Below, piece after piece: positions 21,198-21,598 of a DNA stretch of 21,598 nucleotides. Where the stretch lies: the NCBI GenBank assembly GCA_043744175.1, contig JAYTVD010000099.1, forward strand, positions 1 to 21,598. Reading direction: 5' to 3'. Each line of letters opens with the position of its first letter. Position 1 is the stretch's first letter. Both the position numbers and the translations under genes were made by a program. The DNA is from JANMEX01 sp043744175. Its GTDB lineage: Bacteria > Pseudomonadota > Alphaproteobacteria > Rhizobiales > Rhizobiaceae. Under the pieces are notes generated by a model. That model was not told the DNA's origin, did no database searches, and was given only the letters and a program-made list of their open reading frames with translations.

Positions 21198-21286
21198 GGC
21201 CTATCGCCCCATTGCACACGCTTCGCGGCCGCAATTATGCGGCGTTCCGGCCTTTTGTGGCGCGGTTTTTGAACACGGTTTTGCAT
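21194..21286 (-). CDS. 30-residue basic micro-ORF
   Basis: ATG 21286 to TGA 21194, with AGGA 7 nt upstream. It is almost entirely basic (KPRHKRPERRIIAAAKRV). It lies 1 bp after the upstream stop and overlaps the next start (ATGA), so it has the coupling expected of a real gene. May bind nucleic acid. Confidence 0.5.
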   Translation of the reverse strand: MQNRVQKPRHKRPERRIIAAAKRVQWGDRP

Positions 21287-21287
21287 G

Positions 21288-21506
21288 TCAATATCCTAAC
21301 CATTTGTTGAGGGCAGGAAGATTGATTGAATTATCGTAGGCGCGAACGGGGAGCGTTTCCATTTCATCAAAAACCCTATCGTCAGGCGTGGAAATGCCGG
21401 ACGTGTTGACGGATTGCGACATGAGCAAAAGGCCTTCTGGCGTCACGAACGATCTGTGGCCATGGCCGGAAACACGACGGATTGCGGCGTTGATTGAAAT
21501 TCGCAT
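21288..21506 (-). CDS. Small phage protein, function unknown
   Basis: 72 residues from ATG 21506 (GAGG 9 nt upstream; TTG 21512 possible). Ser/Thr/Asp-rich (SQSVNTSGISTPDDRVFDEM). No family recognised. Followed closely by the 30-residue micro-ORF. Confidence 0.55.
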   Translation of the reverse strand: MRISINAAIRRVSGHGHRSFVTPEGLLLMSQSVNTSGISTPDDRVFDEMETLPVRAYDNSINLPALNKWLGY

Positions 21507-21508
21507 AG

Positions 21509-21598
21509 TCAATGCCTCACCGGTTCAAGAACGCGAACGCGGGAGAGACGTGAGCGAACGCGCTCGCACGTCATGAGATATTCGAAAACAGACTCCGG
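21509..21598 (-). CDS. C-terminal end of a gene continuing beyond the right edge
   Basis: Open frame from the window edge to TGA 21509-21511; 29 visible residues (PESVFEYLMTCERVRSRLSR...). The stop lies 2 bp before ATG 21506. Too short to identify, and it could also be a short ORF starting at ATG 21574. Confidence 0.35.
   Translation of the reverse strand, partial: PESVFEYLMTCERVRSRLSRVRVLEPVRH

Noticed and set aside
1..21598. CRISPR array, insertion sequence, integrase or att core
   Set aside because: No regularly spaced repeats, transposase motifs, recombinase catalytic motifs or long direct repeats were seen in the window.

Overview
The window looks like the early/regulatory half of a temperate tailed-phage genome or prophage from an alphaproteobacterium, probably Hyphomicrobiales. 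The host call rests on a close CtrA homologue, a GapR-like protein, a GHNNPP-type phage protein next to a YqaJ-type nuclease, and CI-like repressors of the GYVGAGA type. No integrase, portal, capsid or tail gene is visible. The taxonomic call is inference from protein features; no database search was possible.

Layout. (1) 1-3710, minus strand: a GHNNPP-type protein (runs off the left edge) and a YqaJ-like nuclease form one operon. A separate lysogeny operon follows, with two tandem CI-like S24 repressors and a translationally coupled small exported protein. (2) 3746-3791: repressor/Cro control region with paired operators. A copy with the same architecture lies in front of the YqaJ operon (1612-1656), so repressor probably controls both. 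(3) 3800-11870, plus strand: a tightly packed early operon, mostly with ATGA/TGATG overlaps. It carries a Cro-like protein, small DNA-binding proteins, a GapR-like protein, an initiator-like tRNA(CAU), a structured RNA resembling a cobalamin riboswitch with a 22-residue signal-peptide micro-ORF, a RuvC-like resolvase, a full-length CtrA-like response regulator, an N6-adenine methyltransferase, an HNH nuclease, a TOPRIM-helicase and a possible late regulator. (4) 11836-21598, minus strand: a convergent block of several transcription units separated by intrinsic terminators. It contains HTH proteins, a DnaN-like sliding clamp split by a frameshift in an A8 run, a MoxR ATPase / metallopeptidase-VWA / DUF3150-like module, and many small unknown proteins.

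How it may work together. The CI/Cro switch decides lysogeny. When it is released, the plus operon makes replication and recombination proteins (TOPRIM-helicase, RuvC-like, HNH) together with three factors related to host cell-cycle and chromatin control (GapR-like, CtrA-like, adenine methyltransferase). The phage sliding clamp comes from the opposite block. In that block, four genes share a small inverted repeat (G[T/C]CA-N4-TG[A/G]C) placed 6-7 nt before the Shine-Dalgarno. One copy carries a compensatory change, which suggests a shared operator or RNA hairpin coordinating those units.

The strongest leads are the CtrA/GapR/methyltransferase set, the initiator-like tRNA followed by a riboswitch-like RNA, the repeated pre-SD hairpin, the CI-operator copy before YqaJ, and the frameshifted sliding clamp.
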